Position numbers and translations under genes: made by a program. From contig JAXLZZ010000005.1 of assembly GCA_046350675.1 (NCBI GenBank), forward strand, positions 165,213 through 229,212: a DNA stretch of 64,000 nt. Reading direction: 5' to 3'. The stretch is from JAXLZZ01 sp046350675 (GTDB lineage Bacteria; Patescibacteriota; Saccharimonadia; Saccharimonadales; UBA4665). The notes under the pieces were generated by a model, which was not told the origin of the DNA, searched no databases, and saw only the letters and a program-made list of their open reading frames with translations. Each line of letters opens with the position of its first letter. Position 1 is the stretch's first letter. Below are positions 41,088 through 49,299 of this stretch, piece after piece.

Positions 41088-43127
41088 ATGGCAGAGCTCA
41101 CTAGCCCAGTCGAAGCACTAAAGGGTGTTGGTGCAGCGCAGGCAAAAAAGTTTGCCATATTAGGAATACAGACCGTTGCTGACCTATTTGATTATTATCC
41201 GCGGCGCTATGAAGATTATTCGGTAGTTACGCCGATTAATGCGCTTCGTCCGGGAGCAGTTACTCTTGAAGCCACGATCAAGCAGGTCAGTGGACGCTAT
41301 GTGCGCCGCGGCATGCATATCACTGAAGCTATCGCCAGCGATAAAACAGGCAGTGTGCGCCTCGTATGGTTTAACCAGCCTTACCGCGCAAATGCCATAA
41401 AGAAAGATCAAACCTATTTTATATCCGGTGACTATCAACTGCGCCGGAGCCGGTTCTCAATCACAAATCCTAGTATTGAAGCTGCCAGCGATCTGCCCAT
41501 TAATACTGCTCGCATCTTGGCGGTATACCGTGAAACTAAAGGTTTAACTTCTCGCCAGATTCGTCATGCGGTCGCTCAGGTGCGCTCTGCCTTTGCAGAT
41601 ATCCCCGAAACGCTACCCCAAGATGTCATTAAAGAGCATAAGCTACTTTCGCGGGCGGATGCGCTCCAGACACTACATGCTCCCGAGTCGCAAAAGGACT
41701 TGGAAGCGGCCAGAAGGCGACTCGGTTTTGAAGAGGTGCTACAACTGAGCCTTGCCAGCTTACTGAATAAACAAGAAAACCAAACAGAAACAGCGCTCAG
41801 CATCAAATTCAACGAAAATCTGGCTCGAGACTTTGTCGGTCATCTCCCGTTTGATTTAACGAATGCACAGCGCCAAGCGACATGGCGTATTTATCAGGAT
41901 ATGCAAAAAAAACATCCTATGAATCGACTCCTCGAAGGCGATGTAGGTTCTGGAAAAACTGTAGTTGCAGCCATGGCAGCTTTGATGGCAATAGAGCAGG
42001 GTTGGCAAGTTGCCCTGATGGCGCCCACAGAGCTCCTAGCACGCCAGCACGCCGAAACGCTTCACGAACTGCTTGCACCGCTCAATAAACAAGACACAGT
42101 TGGGCTGTTAGTCGGCAGCCTCAAAGCAAAACAAAAAGATGAAACCCGGCAGGCACTTGCTTCTGGGGAGGTAAAAGTAATTGTAGGTACCCATGCGCTC
42201 ATACAAGAAAAAGTCTCGATGGATAAGCTGGCGCTTGTGGTGATTGATGAACAGCATCGTTTTGGCGTTGAACAGCGCAAAGCCTTAATGGTAAAGGCCG
42301 GCCACATGCCACACGTATTAAATATGACTGCTACACCAATCCCGCGTACACTTGCGCTTACCTTGTACGGGGAGCTAGACATCTCAGTGCTAAACGAAAA
42401 ACCAAAAGACCGACTGCCGATTATCACCAAGCTCGTCTCGCCCAACTCAACTAAAGAAGTGTATGAAGCAGTTGATCAAAAGCTCGCACAGGGGCAGCAG
42501 ATGTTTGTGGTGTGCCCGCTGATTAGTGAATCATCTGAGCTTGAGGCAAATTCCGCTGAAGCCACGTATGAAAAGCTATCAAAAGGCCGGTTCAAGCACC
42601 GCAGAGTTGGGTTGCTTCACGGCAAGCTAAAGCCGCAAGAGAAACAGGATATTATGGAGCGATTTGTAGCTGGCAAGCTCGATATTTTGGTCTCGACCAC
42701 CGTAATTGAAGTCGGCGTTGATGTTCCGAATGCAAGTATTATGATGATTGAAACGGCTGAACGATTCGGTCTTGCGCAATTACATCAGCTGAGAGGCAGG
42801 GTCGGGCGCAGTGGGCAGCAAGGATACTGTTACCTTATGTTAGATGATTCAAAAGCACCCAGCAGACGGCTGCAAGCACTTGAAACCACGAATGACGGCT
42901 TCAAGCTAGCGGAGCTAGACCTTGAATTGCGCGGCCCTGGCGCGATCTATGGGGTTATGCAGCACGGTCAACTTGATCTAAGGATCGCACAGCTGAGCGA
43001 CACGCACCTGATTGCTGAAGCACGCAATGCAGCGCAAGACCTTCTGGACAGTAAAGACAACCTGCTAAAATATACTCATCTAATGCAACAAGTAAAACGC
43101 CTGCGGGCAGTCACGAATCTTAACTAA
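41088..43127 (+). CDS. recG: ATP-dependent DNA helicase RecG
   Basis: 679 residues, full length. Wedge/OB domain at the N-terminus (PRRYEDYSVVTPINAL, TLEATIKQVSGRYV), helicase motif I LLEGDVGSGKTVVAAMAAL (about 282), DEQH (VVIDEQHRFGVEQR), SAT-equivalent NMTATPIPRTLALTLYGELD, and TTVIEVGVDVPNAS plus QLRGRVGRSGQQG. It remodels stalled replication forks and Holliday junctions. Its stop overlaps the next ATG by one base (TAATG), so the downstream unknown gene is coupled to it. Confidence 0.97.
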   Translation: MAELTSPVEALKGVGAAQAKKFAILGIQTVADLFDYYPRRYEDYSVVTPINALRPGAVTLEATIKQVSGRYVRRGMHITEAIASDKTGSVRLVWFNQPYRANAIKKDQTYFISGDYQLRRSRFSITNPSIEAASDLPINTARILAVYRETKGLTSRQIRHAVAQVRSAFADIPETLPQDVIKEHKLLSRADALQTLHAPESQKDLEAARRRLGFEEVLQLSLASLLNKQENQTETALSIKFNENLARDFVGHLPFDLTNAQRQATWRIYQDMQKKHPMNRLLEGDVGSGKTVVAAMAALMAIEQGWQVALMAPTELLARQHAETLHELLAPLNKQDTVGLLVGSLKAKQKDETRQALASGEVKVIVGTHALIQEKVSMDKLALVVIDEQHRFGVEQRKALMVKAGHMPHVLNMTATPIPRTLALTLYGELDISVLNEKPKDRLPIITKLVSPNSTKEVYEAVDQKLAQGQQMFVVCPLISESSELEANSAEATYEKLSKGRFKHRRVGLLHGKLKPQEKQDIMERFVAGKLDILVSTTVIEVGVDVPNASIMMIETAERFGLAQLHQLRGRVGRSGQQGYCYLMLDDSKAPSRRLQALETTNDGFKLAELDLELRGPGAIYGVMQHGQLDLRIAQLSDTHLIAEARNAAQDLLDSKDNLLKYTHLMQQVKRLRAVTNLN

Positions 43128-43942
43128 TGTATTCCGGATCAACCATTACACGTTATTCTGGGCAGGTCTTGGGTGCGCATCAAAAAATCGATCGTGTTGC
43201 ACGGCGGCAGCTAGAAAAACTTCTGCCACAGAGCGGCTTCCCAACAGCACGTTCGATCACTCATTTCGAAGGCGATAATGGCCCAGATGGCGTCAAGCGT
43301 AAGAGCCCCGGCAAAGATGAGCCGTGGCACTTTTTCCAGCCCTTCGACAGCAAAGACACCAAGCTGATAACCGATATTGAAGATCATTATCACAAGCTCG
43401 TGAATGCATTACGTATTGAAGACAGGGTTAGAGCTGCATTTGAGGCAGCCTGGCTATCTCACGCAATTGTCGATGGCCTTACGCCCGCGCACCATTATCC
43501 ATACGAAGAAAAGTTGGTCGAGTTGAGCAGCGGCCGGGCAATTGAAGGTCGTACTTCTGTAGCTAAAAAAATCTTTGCGCCCGGCGAATCGGTGCTCCAT
43601 TCCGTAACTAATAACTGGAAGATATGGGGACCAAAGGGCTTGATCACCACGCATGCAGCGTTTGAAAGTGGAGTTGCCATGCTAATTGCACCAATGCACA
43701 TACGCCATTGCCGCCCGAACGCCGACAAGATCAAGAAGTTTAGCGAGCTTCCACTGGATCAATGGTTTCGTGAAGTAGCTCAGGATGTCGCACGGCTCGA
43801 GCTCTACGATTCTTTTTATAAGTCAGGATGGACTATTCCGCTCGCTCGGCGGGTGCGCGATCAATTGGCGCCGGCTCTTGTACAGGCTGTTACGCTGGCG
43901 TGGTATGGCGCAGCGCTTGAAGCACAGAAAGGGGCTAAATGA
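43127..43942 (+). CDS. Unknown 271-aa protein, possible zinc phospholipase-C-like fold
   Basis: Not recognised with certainty. The sequence has ARSITHFEGDNGPDG, WHFFQPFDSKDTKLI, AAWLSHAIVDGLTPAHHYPYEE and later GLITTHAAFESGV, a spacing of His and Asp residues on helices reminiscent of zinc-dependent phospholipase C or S1/P1 nuclease folds, but key spacing was not verified. No signal peptide is visible, which argues against a secreted enzyme. It is sandwiched between recG (TAATG overlap) and rsmD (ATGA overlap), so all three are translated as a unit. Confidence 0.6.
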   Translation: MYSGSTITRYSGQVLGAHQKIDRVARRQLEKLLPQSGFPTARSITHFEGDNGPDGVKRKSPGKDEPWHFFQPFDSKDTKLITDIEDHYHKLVNALRIEDRVRAAFEAAWLSHAIVDGLTPAHHYPYEEKLVELSSGRAIEGRTSVAKKIFAPGESVLHSVTNNWKIWGPKGLITTHAAFESGVAMLIAPMHIRHCRPNADKIKKFSELPLDQWFREVAQDVARLELYDSFYKSGWTIPLARRVRDQLAPALVQAVTLAWYGAALEAQKGAK

Positions 43943-44475
43943 GAGTAATCGCAGGCTCTTTAGGCGGCCGAAACTTTGATAGCCCACGCGGTCATCGCAC
44001 TCATCCCATGAGCGAAAAAATGCGCGGCGCTATCTTTGCAGCACTCGGCGACATCAAAGGCTTGACGGTGCTTGATGCTTTTTCGGGCAGCGGCGCACTG
44101 GTAATAGAGGCTATAAGCCGCGGTGCAAAGTCGGCCATCGGCGTTGAGCTGGACAAAACTGCTTACGTATCCTCAAGTGAAAGTATTGAAAAACTCGGCA
44201 TCGCCGAACGGGCCCATATTGTTAAAGCATCAGTCAAAGCGTGGTCTACACGCCATCAGCATGACCAGTTTGATCTCATATTTGTCGACCCGCCATACGA
44301 TGACATTCCGTATAAGGACGTTGAGTCATTGCCTCGTCACCTAAAAGAGACTGGTGTATTGGTTTTGTCATGGCCACCGGAAGTTCGATTACCGATTTTT
44401 AACGAACTCACGATCGTGCAATCAAAAGAATACGGCGACAGCCAACTAGTTTTCTATAAACAAAACATTGCATAA
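43939..44475 (+). CDS. rsmD: 16S rRNA (guanine-N2) methyltransferase RsmD
   Basis: 178 residues. MRVIAGSLGGRNFDSPRGHRTHPMS is the RsmD start pattern (RIIaGxxrGRkL...P...tRPT..rvRealF), followed by motif I LDAFSGSGALVIEAISRGA, motif II VELDKTAYV and the catalytic DPPYDD (about residues 117-122). It methylates G966 of 16S rRNA in E. coli. The gene begins inside the stop of the upstream unknown (ATGA). Ends 29 bases before the next gene, whose promoter overlaps its last codons. Confidence 0.93.
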   Translation: MRVIAGSLGGRNFDSPRGHRTHPMSEKMRGAIFAALGDIKGLTVLDAFSGSGALVIEAISRGAKSAIGVELDKTAYVSSSESIEKLGIAERAHIVKASVKAWSTRHQHDQFDLIFVDPPYDDIPYKDVESLPRHLKETGVLVLSWPPEVRLPIFNELTIVQSKEYGDSQLVFYKQNIA

Positions 44476-44496
44476 TATTGACAAGTGTGGTATAAT
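44468..44496 (+). promoter_or_regulatory. Promoter of the 234-aa unknown gene, predicted leaderless
   Basis: TTGCAT (44468-44473), 17-base spacer, TG-G-TATAAT (box 44491-44496), eight bases before ATG 44505. A TTGACAA lies inside the spacer (44478-44484), as in two other small-gene promoters. Confidence 0.7.
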
Positions 44497-44504
44497 TAGT
44501 AATA

Positions 44505-45209
44505 ATGAACCCCAATAAGGGGCAAAAAGGGCGCAAACGCCCAAATAAGCGCTCACAACGTGCAGCTCGAAGCATAGTCCGTGATGCGCAAGCGGCGGAT
44601 CTAATCTGCAAATCTCCTGAGTTCGAGAGCGTCGAACGTCGAGCTAAGCTATCTGTTAAACGCCCCGTTTCCCCCGATAACAATCCATTTTTTGAACCGG
44701 TTATTTCATCAGTTATCGAACATCCAGATAATATGCTTAATATCCATGGTGCAATGCTTGGTGTTTCACTCTTGAGCGCCAGAGATAGCTCAAATATGCT
44801 TCGCTTATCTAACCGTTCGCCGGGGCAACTGTGCAACGAAGTTAAATCAATCACCCGAAGCTTTCCTGAAGAACTTGAAGGCTACCTCGGTAGTGTTATC
44901 GTTGTAGGGGTCAAGAAGCACCAAACAGGAAGTAGGTATGTTGGGGTGGCATTATCTCGAAAGACTTCCGATGGTTTGCGATTCAAGGTTAGCGAAGAAC
45001 GAAACCGAATTGTTAGTCCATATGTGCAATCTGCACCTGACTTGGCAAATGGGGAACCAGTACATCATATTAGCTTATTTAGAACCACCGACCAACATAA
45101 GGCAGAAGAGGTGAGCGAAATACTGCATAGTAGTGGGATCATCGGGGCTCCCATTACGCTCGCTGAGCCAGAAGTAAATCTTAAGATACAGCGTTACGGC
45201 GCTATTTAG
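44505..45209 (+). CDS. Hypothetical protein, 234 aa
   Basis: Not recognised. Basic N-terminus (NPNKGQKGRKRPNKRSQRAAR) that could bind nucleic acid, then a mixed alpha/beta domain without Cys motifs except one Cys in ADLICKSPEF and one in GQLCNEVK. The C-terminal half (GYLGSVIVVGVKKHQ, GSRYVGVALSRKTSDGLRF, PVHHISLFRTTDQHKAEEV) looks like a compact beta-rich domain with an HH pair. Not predicted to be exported. The strong promoter indicates independent expression. The next feature is the tRNA-Leu gene. Confidence 0.62.
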   Translation: MNPNKGQKGRKRPNKRSQRAARSIVRDAQAADLICKSPEFESVERRAKLSVKRPVSPDNNPFFEPVISSVIEHPDNMLNIHGAMLGVSLLSARDSSNMLRLSNRSPGQLCNEVKSITRSFPEELEGYLGSVIVVGVKKHQTGSRYVGVALSRKTSDGLRFKVSEERNRIVSPYVQSAPDLANGEPVHHISLFRTTDQHKAEEVSEILHSSGIIGAPITLAEPEVNLKIQRYGAI

Positions 45210-45210
45210 C

Positions 45211-45239
45211 TGGTTATTTTAATAGAAATTCGATAAAAT
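45211..45239 (+). promoter_or_regulatory. Promoter of tRNA-Leu
   Basis: TGGTTA (45211-45216), 17-base spacer, TAAAAT (45234-45239). The predicted start near 45246 gives a 12-base 5' leader before the mature tRNA. Confidence 0.55.
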
Positions 45240-45257
45240 ACTCCGGTAGCATTTTAT

Positions 45258-45342
45258 GCGGATGTGGTGGAATTGGTAGACACGCTAGTTTTAGGAACTA
45301 GTGCCGCAAGGCGTGAAGGTTCAAGTCCTTTCATCCGCACCA
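45258..45342 (+). tRNA. tRNA-Leu (anticodon UAG)
   Basis: 85 bases including an encoded CCA end (45340-45342). Acceptor stem GCGGATG pairs perfectly with CATCCGC; D arm follows; anticodon stem CTAGT/ACTAG encloses the loop TTTAGGA with anticodon TAG at 45292-45294; a long variable arm (GCCGCAAGGC region) marks a class II tRNA; the T arm is GAAGG-TTCAAGT-CCTTT. The UAG anticodon reads CUA and related Leu codons. The last 20 bases and the base after the CCA recur 158 bases downstream. Confidence 0.97.
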
Positions 45343-45343
45343 A
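45323..45343 (+). repeat. Direct repeat copy 1: 3' end of tRNA-Leu
   Basis: Twenty-one bases covering the end of the T arm, the acceptor 3' strand, CCA and one further A. Identical to 45481-45501. This is the layout left when an element recombines into a tRNA 3' end. Confidence 0.9.
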
Positions 45344-45379
45344 ACAAAAGTAGTCGTCGTGTGACGGCTATTTTTGTTT
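45343..45379 (+). terminator. Terminator after tRNA-Leu (T1)
   Basis: A 16-bp stem (45343-45358 with 45363-45378, two G-T pairs, loop GTGT) whose distal arm includes TATTTTTGTTT. It begins one base after the CCA, so the tRNA precursor trailer would be this hairpin. Confidence 0.85.
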
Positions 45380-45480
45380 ATGAGCAAGACTTGAACCGTA
45401 GGTCGAAAATAGCCAGTGGCTATTTGAGTTTTCCTTGCTTGGCCGAGTGAGCAAGGCATTGCGAACGAGCATCCCAGGAG
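45380..45480 (+). other. Structured 101-base insert between duplicated tRNA ends
   Basis: Holds no plausible gene. It contains a 10-base inverse complement of the tRNA T-arm (GACTTGAACC, 45388-45397, against 45318-45327), a hairpin AAATAGCC-AGT-GGCTATTT (45407-45425) and a hairpin CCTTGCT/AGCAAGG (45433-45439 with 45450-45456). GGCTATTT and GAGCAAG each occur twice in the region, allowing alternative folds. Likely a remnant or miniature mobile element; not recognised. Confidence 0.6.
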
Positions 45481-45501
45481 AAGTCCTTTCATCCGCACCA
45501 A
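45481..45501 (+). repeat. Direct repeat copy 2: displaced tRNA-Leu 3' end
   Basis: Exact copy of 45323-45343 with no upstream tRNA body. It is followed immediately by a second terminator hairpin, just as copy 1 is. Confidence 0.9.
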
Positions 45502-45535
45502 TAAAAACGATCGCAGTTTGGCGGTCGTTTTTATT
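45500..45535 (+). terminator. Second terminator after the displaced tRNA end (T2)
   Basis: A 15-bp stem AATAAAAACGATCGC / GCGGTCGTTTTTATT (one G-T pair) with loop AGTTTG and T-rich distal arm. Its sequence differs from T1, as expected if T2 was the original terminator and T1 came with the insert. Confidence 0.85.
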
Positions 45536-45539
45536 TGCG

Positions 45540-45545
45540 TATGAT
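45540..45545 (+). promoter_or_regulatory. -10 box of the alpha/beta hydrolase-like gene, predicted leaderless
   Basis: TATGAT ends six bases before ATG 45552 and begins five bases after terminator T2. Confidence 0.5.
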
Positions 45546-45551
45546 TGAAGT

Positions 45552-46151
45552 ATGGCAAAGAAGCTGCATGTGATATATATTCCTGGCCTGGGCGATGAAA
45601 ACCCGGGCAGACAGCGGATGGCTGTGAGGACCTGGCGTTGGTGGGGAGTAGAAGCCGAGCTTATCCAGATGATTTGGTCTGATGCCACACCGTGGGAGGA
45701 TAAATTTGAGCGTTTGCTTGCACGCATTGATGCGTTACATGCCGAGGGTAAATCGGTTGGGATAGTGGCAGCGAGTGCCGGAGCGTCAGCCGCGATCAAC
45801 GCTTATGCGGTACGCAAAGACGCAATTGTCGGTGTAGTGCTATTGGCCGGTAAAGTAAATCGACCCGAGGCCGTTGGTGCAAACTATCGCCAAAAGTTCC
45901 CTTCATTTATCGAGTCCTTAGATGCATGCCAACCTGCGCTTGCAAGCCTCAGTGCGTCCGAAAGGGGCAACATTCTTTCCCGCTACGCAGTCTATGATGA
46001 AATTGTGGACGAGGCAGATAGTATCATCCCCGATGCAGTAAATCAGAAGCGATTTATCCCCGGCCATGTGCCACTTATTGCGAGCCAGATATTTTTTGGT
46101 GCACCAAGTTTCTTGCGCTTCCTCAAAAAACACGCCTCTCAACAGATGTAG
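45552..46151 (+). CDS. Small alpha/beta-hydrolase-like protein, 199 aa
   Basis: The start VIYIPGLGDENPGRQ resembles the HG/oxyanion region of small serine hydrolases (RBBP9/YdeN-like), and SVGIVAASAGASAAINAY supplies a nucleophile-elbow-like A-S-A-G with Ser after a beta strand. Later HVPLIASQIFFG supplies a possible catalytic His (GHVPL) and DEIVDEADSIIP a possible Asp. No signal or membrane segments. Substrate unknown; the first elbow residue is Ala rather than Gly, so activity needs to be shown. Followed after 17 bases by hisS with its own promoter. Confidence 0.65.
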   Translation: MAKKLHVIYIPGLGDENPGRQRMAVRTWRWWGVEAELIQMIWSDATPWEDKFERLLARIDALHAEGKSVGIVAASAGASAAINAYAVRKDAIVGVVLLAGKVNRPEAVGANYRQKFPSFIESLDACQPALASLSASERGNILSRYAVYDEIVDEADSIIPDAVNQKRFIPGHVPLIASQIFFGAPSFLRFLKKHASQQM

Positions 46152-46157
46152 TATACT
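46152..46157 (+). promoter_or_regulatory. -10 box of hisS
   Basis: TATACT overlaps the bases right after the upstream stop codon and ends eleven bases before ATG 46169, predicting a leader of only about four bases. Confidence 0.55.
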
Positions 46158-46168
46158 TAAGCACAGTT

Positions 46169-47473
46169 ATGGCACTATCAACACAACCGTATAAGGGCGC
46201 GCGGGATTTTTACCCGCCAGATAAGCGACTCCAGAAGTACATGTTTGGGGTGTGGCGAAAAGTGGCCGAGCGGTATGGCTACGAAGAATATGATGCGCCA
46301 ATTCTAGAGCCTTTAGAGATGTATGCGGCTAAATCCGGCCAAGAGATTGTAAATGAGCAGACATATGTATTTGAGGATCGGAGGGGACGAAAAGTAACGA
46401 TTCGGCCCGAGATGACTCCTACAGTAAGCCGCATGGTAGCAGCACAGCGCCAGGAACTTGGCTACCCGTTGCGTTGGTACAGCATTCCAAATCTATGGCG
46501 CTATGAACGCCCGCAGCGGGGCCGGTTGCGCGAACACTGGCAGCTAAATGTCGATATATTTGGCGTTGCTAATACCGAGGCAGAACTCGAAATAGTTTCG
46601 CTTGTAGACAGCATGTTCAAAGAGTTTGGAGCTAGCCGAGACATGTACGAAATCAAGCTCAATAGCCGAAAATTAATGGATTATGCGCTTGGTACGTATT
46701 TGGGATTGAGCGCAAAAGAAGCGCATGATGTGGCAAAGTTGATTGATCGCAAGGCCAAACTCAAGCCAAACGACTTCATTGCGAAGCTCGACGAGGCATG
46801 TACGCCTGCAAGTCGTGAGCGTGGGGTGGTGGAGAAACTGCTACAGTTGCTTGACGTCAAAGAACTCAAGAAGCTACCGACAGAACTCAAAAACCAACCT
46901 TCGGTTACGGAATTGCAGGCCATGCTCGAACAGCTTCAAGCCACCGGCGTCACTAATGTCGTGTTCGATATCACATTAATGCGTGGTTTTGATTATTACA
47001 CTGATATCGTCTTCGAGGTGTTCGATAAACACCCAGATAACAATCGCTCCATGCTGGGTGGTGGGCGCTATGACGGACTTGTAGCGTTGTTCGGCGTCGA
47101 GCCAGTGCCCACCGTTGGTTTTGGTTGGGGCGATGTAACGTTGGCTAATTTCTTGGAACTCCATCGTTTAATGCCAGCGCTGCCAACAGAAACCGAAGTC
47201 TATATCGCATTAGTTGGGGATGCCATTAACGCAGCACGTAAACCCATCGCGCAGCTACGAGAAATGGGCGTTAACGTCGCAGTTGATGCTTCTGGTCGCA
47301 AACTAGATAAGCAAATCAAGACTGCGGACAAAAAGGGCATACCATATTTGATGGTATTGGGCATGAACGAAATTGAATCTGGCCAGTATAGTCTGAAAAA
47401 TCTCGCTACTGGCAAAGAAGAGAAGCATAGTCTTGAGCGTCTTGTGACTATCATTAAAGATCAACGCACGTAG
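46169..47473 (+). CDS. hisS: Histidyl-tRNA synthetase
   Basis: 434 residues, class II synthetase. Motif 1 region (YEEYDAPILEPLEMY), motif 2 (RWYSIPNLWRYERPQRGRLREHWQLNVDIFG), the His-specific MRGFDYYTDIVFEVF (HisA region, with RGFDYY instead of the more common bacterial RGLDYY), motif 3 SMLGGGRYDGLVALFG, and a C-terminal anticodon-binding domain (EVYIALVGDAINAARKPIAQLREMGV). It charges tRNA-His. The next gene starts immediately after its stop (TAGATG), so it is likely co-transcribed. Confidence 0.96.
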   Translation: MALSTQPYKGARDFYPPDKRLQKYMFGVWRKVAERYGYEEYDAPILEPLEMYAAKSGQEIVNEQTYVFEDRRGRKVTIRPEMTPTVSRMVAAQRQELGYPLRWYSIPNLWRYERPQRGRLREHWQLNVDIFGVANTEAELEIVSLVDSMFKEFGASRDMYEIKLNSRKLMDYALGTYLGLSAKEAHDVAKLIDRKAKLKPNDFIAKLDEACTPASRERGVVEKLLQLLDVKELKKLPTELKNQPSVTELQAMLEQLQATGVTNVVFDITLMRGFDYYTDIVFEVFDKHPDNNRSMLGGGRYDGLVALFGVEPVPTVGFGWGDVTLANFLELHRLMPALPTETEVYIALVGDAINAARKPIAQLREMGVNVAVDASGRKLDKQIKTADKKGIPYLMVLGMNEIESGQYSLKNLATGKEEKHSLERLVTIIKDQRT

Positions 47474-47929
47474 ATGACGGCAACAAACCACGCATTAACG
47501 GGGGCAGCTATTGGCTTGCTGGTAGGTGAGCCACTGATTGCAGTGCCTGCCGCGATTGCGTCGCATTTTATTTGCGATGCGTTGCCGCACTACGGTCGTG
47601 TTGGCCCGGATAGTAAGACCATTGGCAGCAAAGGCTTCCGTAATTACTTGTTGTCTGATGCTGCTCTGTGTTTTGTACTCGTGGCGATCTTGGCCGTACT
47701 CCAGCCGCAGAATTGGCTACTCGCAGCAGTCTGTGCATTCTTGGCAACCGCACCGGACTTCGGTTGGATTAATAAATTTCGCAAAGCTCGCCAAAATAAA
47801 CCGTGGCGGCCAAATAGGTATTCGCGATTCGCTCGTGATATCCAATGGTTCCAACGACCAATTGGCTGGACGGTTGAAGCGATTTGGGCAGTAGCTGCAG
47901 TCGCGATAATCCTACCTTTCTTGCGATAA
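47474..47929 (+). CDS. Small multi-pass membrane protein, 151 aa
   Basis: Begins directly after the hisS stop. NHALTGAAIGLLVGEPLIAVPAAIASHFICDALPHYG has His and Asp residues at membrane-helix edges, resembling YdjM/membrane-bound metal-dependent hydrolase proteins (H...H...D..PH pattern); further helices are LLSDAALCFVLVAILAVL, LLAAVCAFLATAPDFGW and WTVEAIWAVAAVAIILPFL. Three to four membrane segments in all. The assignment rests on pattern only; function in that family is itself poorly known. Confidence 0.6.
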   Translation: MTATNHALTGAAIGLLVGEPLIAVPAAIASHFICDALPHYGRVGPDSKTIGSKGFRNYLLSDAALCFVLVAILAVLQPQNWLLAAVCAFLATAPDFGWINKFRKARQNKPWRPNRYSRFARDIQWFQRPIGWTVEAIWAVAAVAIILPFLR

Positions 47930-47932
47930 CAC

Positions 47933-47961
47933 TGGTCAAACTCCTTAAAAGTTGGTACACT
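47933..47961 (+). promoter_or_regulatory. tig promoter, predicted leaderless
   Basis: TGGTCA (47933-47938), 17-base spacer, TACACT (47956-47961), eight bases before ATG 47970. The sequence between is C-rich and has no Shine-Dalgarno site. Confidence 0.55.
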
Positions 47962-47969
47962 AGCCCCCT

Positions 47970-49253
47970 ATGCAAGTATCACTAGAACAAATCAACCCCA
48001 CCCGTATCAAACTAATCATCTCTGCTGACGCCACTGAGATCGAGCCCGTAAAAGAGGCTGTCGTAGCTCGCTTGAGCAAGAACGTGAAGGTGCAAGGCTT
48101 TCGCACTGGTAAAGCGCCAAAGAATCTTATCGAAAAGCAGCTCGATCAATCAGCGCTCCAGACTGAAGTGCTTGAACAGCTCGTAAACAACCTCTACGTC
48201 AAAGCAGTCGAGGAGCAAAAACTTCGTCCGGTAGCGCAGCCATCAATCTCAATCACCAAATTCGTGCCATACACCACGCTTGAATTTGCTGCCGAGTCTG
48301 ATGCTGTAGGTGAAATCAAATTAGCTGATTACAAGAAGATTAAACTCGCGGCTACGAAGTCCGAAGTTACTGCTAAAGACGTAAATGAAGTGCTTGAAAA
48401 CCTTCGTGGGCGTGGTGCTGTAAAAGAAGAAGTAACCCGTACTGCTAAAGATGGCGATGAAGTCGTAATTGATTTTGCTGGGACTGACGCCAAGACCAAA
48501 GAAGCAATTGCTGGTGCCGACGGCAAGGACTATCCTCTAGTGCTCGGCAGCAAGAACTTTATCCCAGGTTTTGAAGATGAACTTATTGGCCTAAAAGCTG
48601 GCGAGGAAAAGACCTTTGACATCGTGTTCCCAGCAGATTACGGCGCCAAAGCTTTGCAAAGCAAAAAAGTGACGTTCAAAGTAACTGTGCACAAGGTACA
48701 AGAGCTCAAGAAGCCTGCGCTTGACGACACATTTGCAGCTTCAATCGGCCCATTCAAAACAGTTGATGAACTGAAAGCTGATATCAAGAAGCAGCTCAAA
48801 GTTGAGCGAGACCAAGAGGCGCAGCGTAAGTACGATAATGATCTACTCCAGAAGATTGCTGAGAAATCAGATGTTGCAGTGCCTGAGGCGTTGGTGCAAG
48901 AAGAAATGCAGCGCATGGAAGACGAAGAAAAGCAGAATATTATGTATCGTGGGCAGACATGGCAGGAGCATCTTGATGAAGAAGGACTGACCGCAGAGCA
49001 ACATCTTGAAAAACAGCGTCCAAATGCTGAGCTACGTGTAAAAGGCGGCTTGATCCTTGGTGAGATTGCCGAAGAAGAACACATCAGCGTTACACCAGAA
49101 GAACACGAGATTCGTATGCAGCTATTGAAAGGTCAGTATCAAGACCCACAGATGCAAGCTGAACTCGATAAGCCAGAGAACCGTCGCGACATTATGAGCC
49201 GCATGCTCACCGAAAAAACTCTCGACAAGCTCCGCGAATACGCCCAGAAGTAA
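47970..49253 (+). CDS. tig: Trigger factor
   Basis: 427 residues. Ribosome-associated chaperone for nascent chains. The N-terminal ribosome-binding tail holds VQGFRTGKAPKNLIEKQ, equivalent to the GFRxGKxP signature that docks near L23; the middle FKBP-type prolyl isomerase domain includes GDEVVIDFAGTDAKTKEAIAGADGKDYPLVLGSKNFIPGFEDEL read over residues about 165-215, and the C-terminal helical arms complete the cradle (VPEALVQEEMQRMEDEE...). Length is normal. It precedes small genes and clpP, echoing the common tig-clpP-clpX order, but clpX is not here. Confidence 0.95.
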   Translation: MQVSLEQINPTRIKLIISADATEIEPVKEAVVARLSKNVKVQGFRTGKAPKNLIEKQLDQSALQTEVLEQLVNNLYVKAVEEQKLRPVAQPSISITKFVPYTTLEFAAESDAVGEIKLADYKKIKLAATKSEVTAKDVNEVLENLRGRGAVKEEVTRTAKDGDEVVIDFAGTDAKTKEAIAGADGKDYPLVLGSKNFIPGFEDELIGLKAGEEKTFDIVFPADYGAKALQSKKVTFKVTVHKVQELKKPALDDTFAASIGPFKTVDELKADIKKQLKVERDQEAQRKYDNDLLQKIAEKSDVAVPEALVQEEMQRMEDEEKQNIMYRGQTWQEHLDEEGLTAEQHLEKQRPNAELRVKGGLILGEIAEEEHISVTPEEHEIRMQLLKGQYQDPQMQAELDKPENRRDIMSRMLTEKTLDKLREYAQK

Positions 49254-49262
49254 CAGAGCTCA

Positions 49263-49291
49263 TTGCAAATGTTGACAACATATGATATAAT
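49263..49291 (+). promoter_or_regulatory. Promoter of the 74-aa gene with internal TTGACAACATATG element
   Basis: TTGCAA (49263-49268), 17-base spacer, TG-A-TATAAT (box 49286-49291), eight bases before ATG 49300. Within the spacer lies TTGACAACATATG (49272-49284), also found in the promoter at 50946-50965 on the other strand. Confidence 0.7.
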
Positions 49292-49299
49292 GTAAGTAT

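Noticed and set aside
49272..49277. TTGACA as -35 box of the 49300 gene
   Set aside because: Only eight bases separate it from TATAAT; TTGCAA at 49263-49268 has the correct 17-base spacing.
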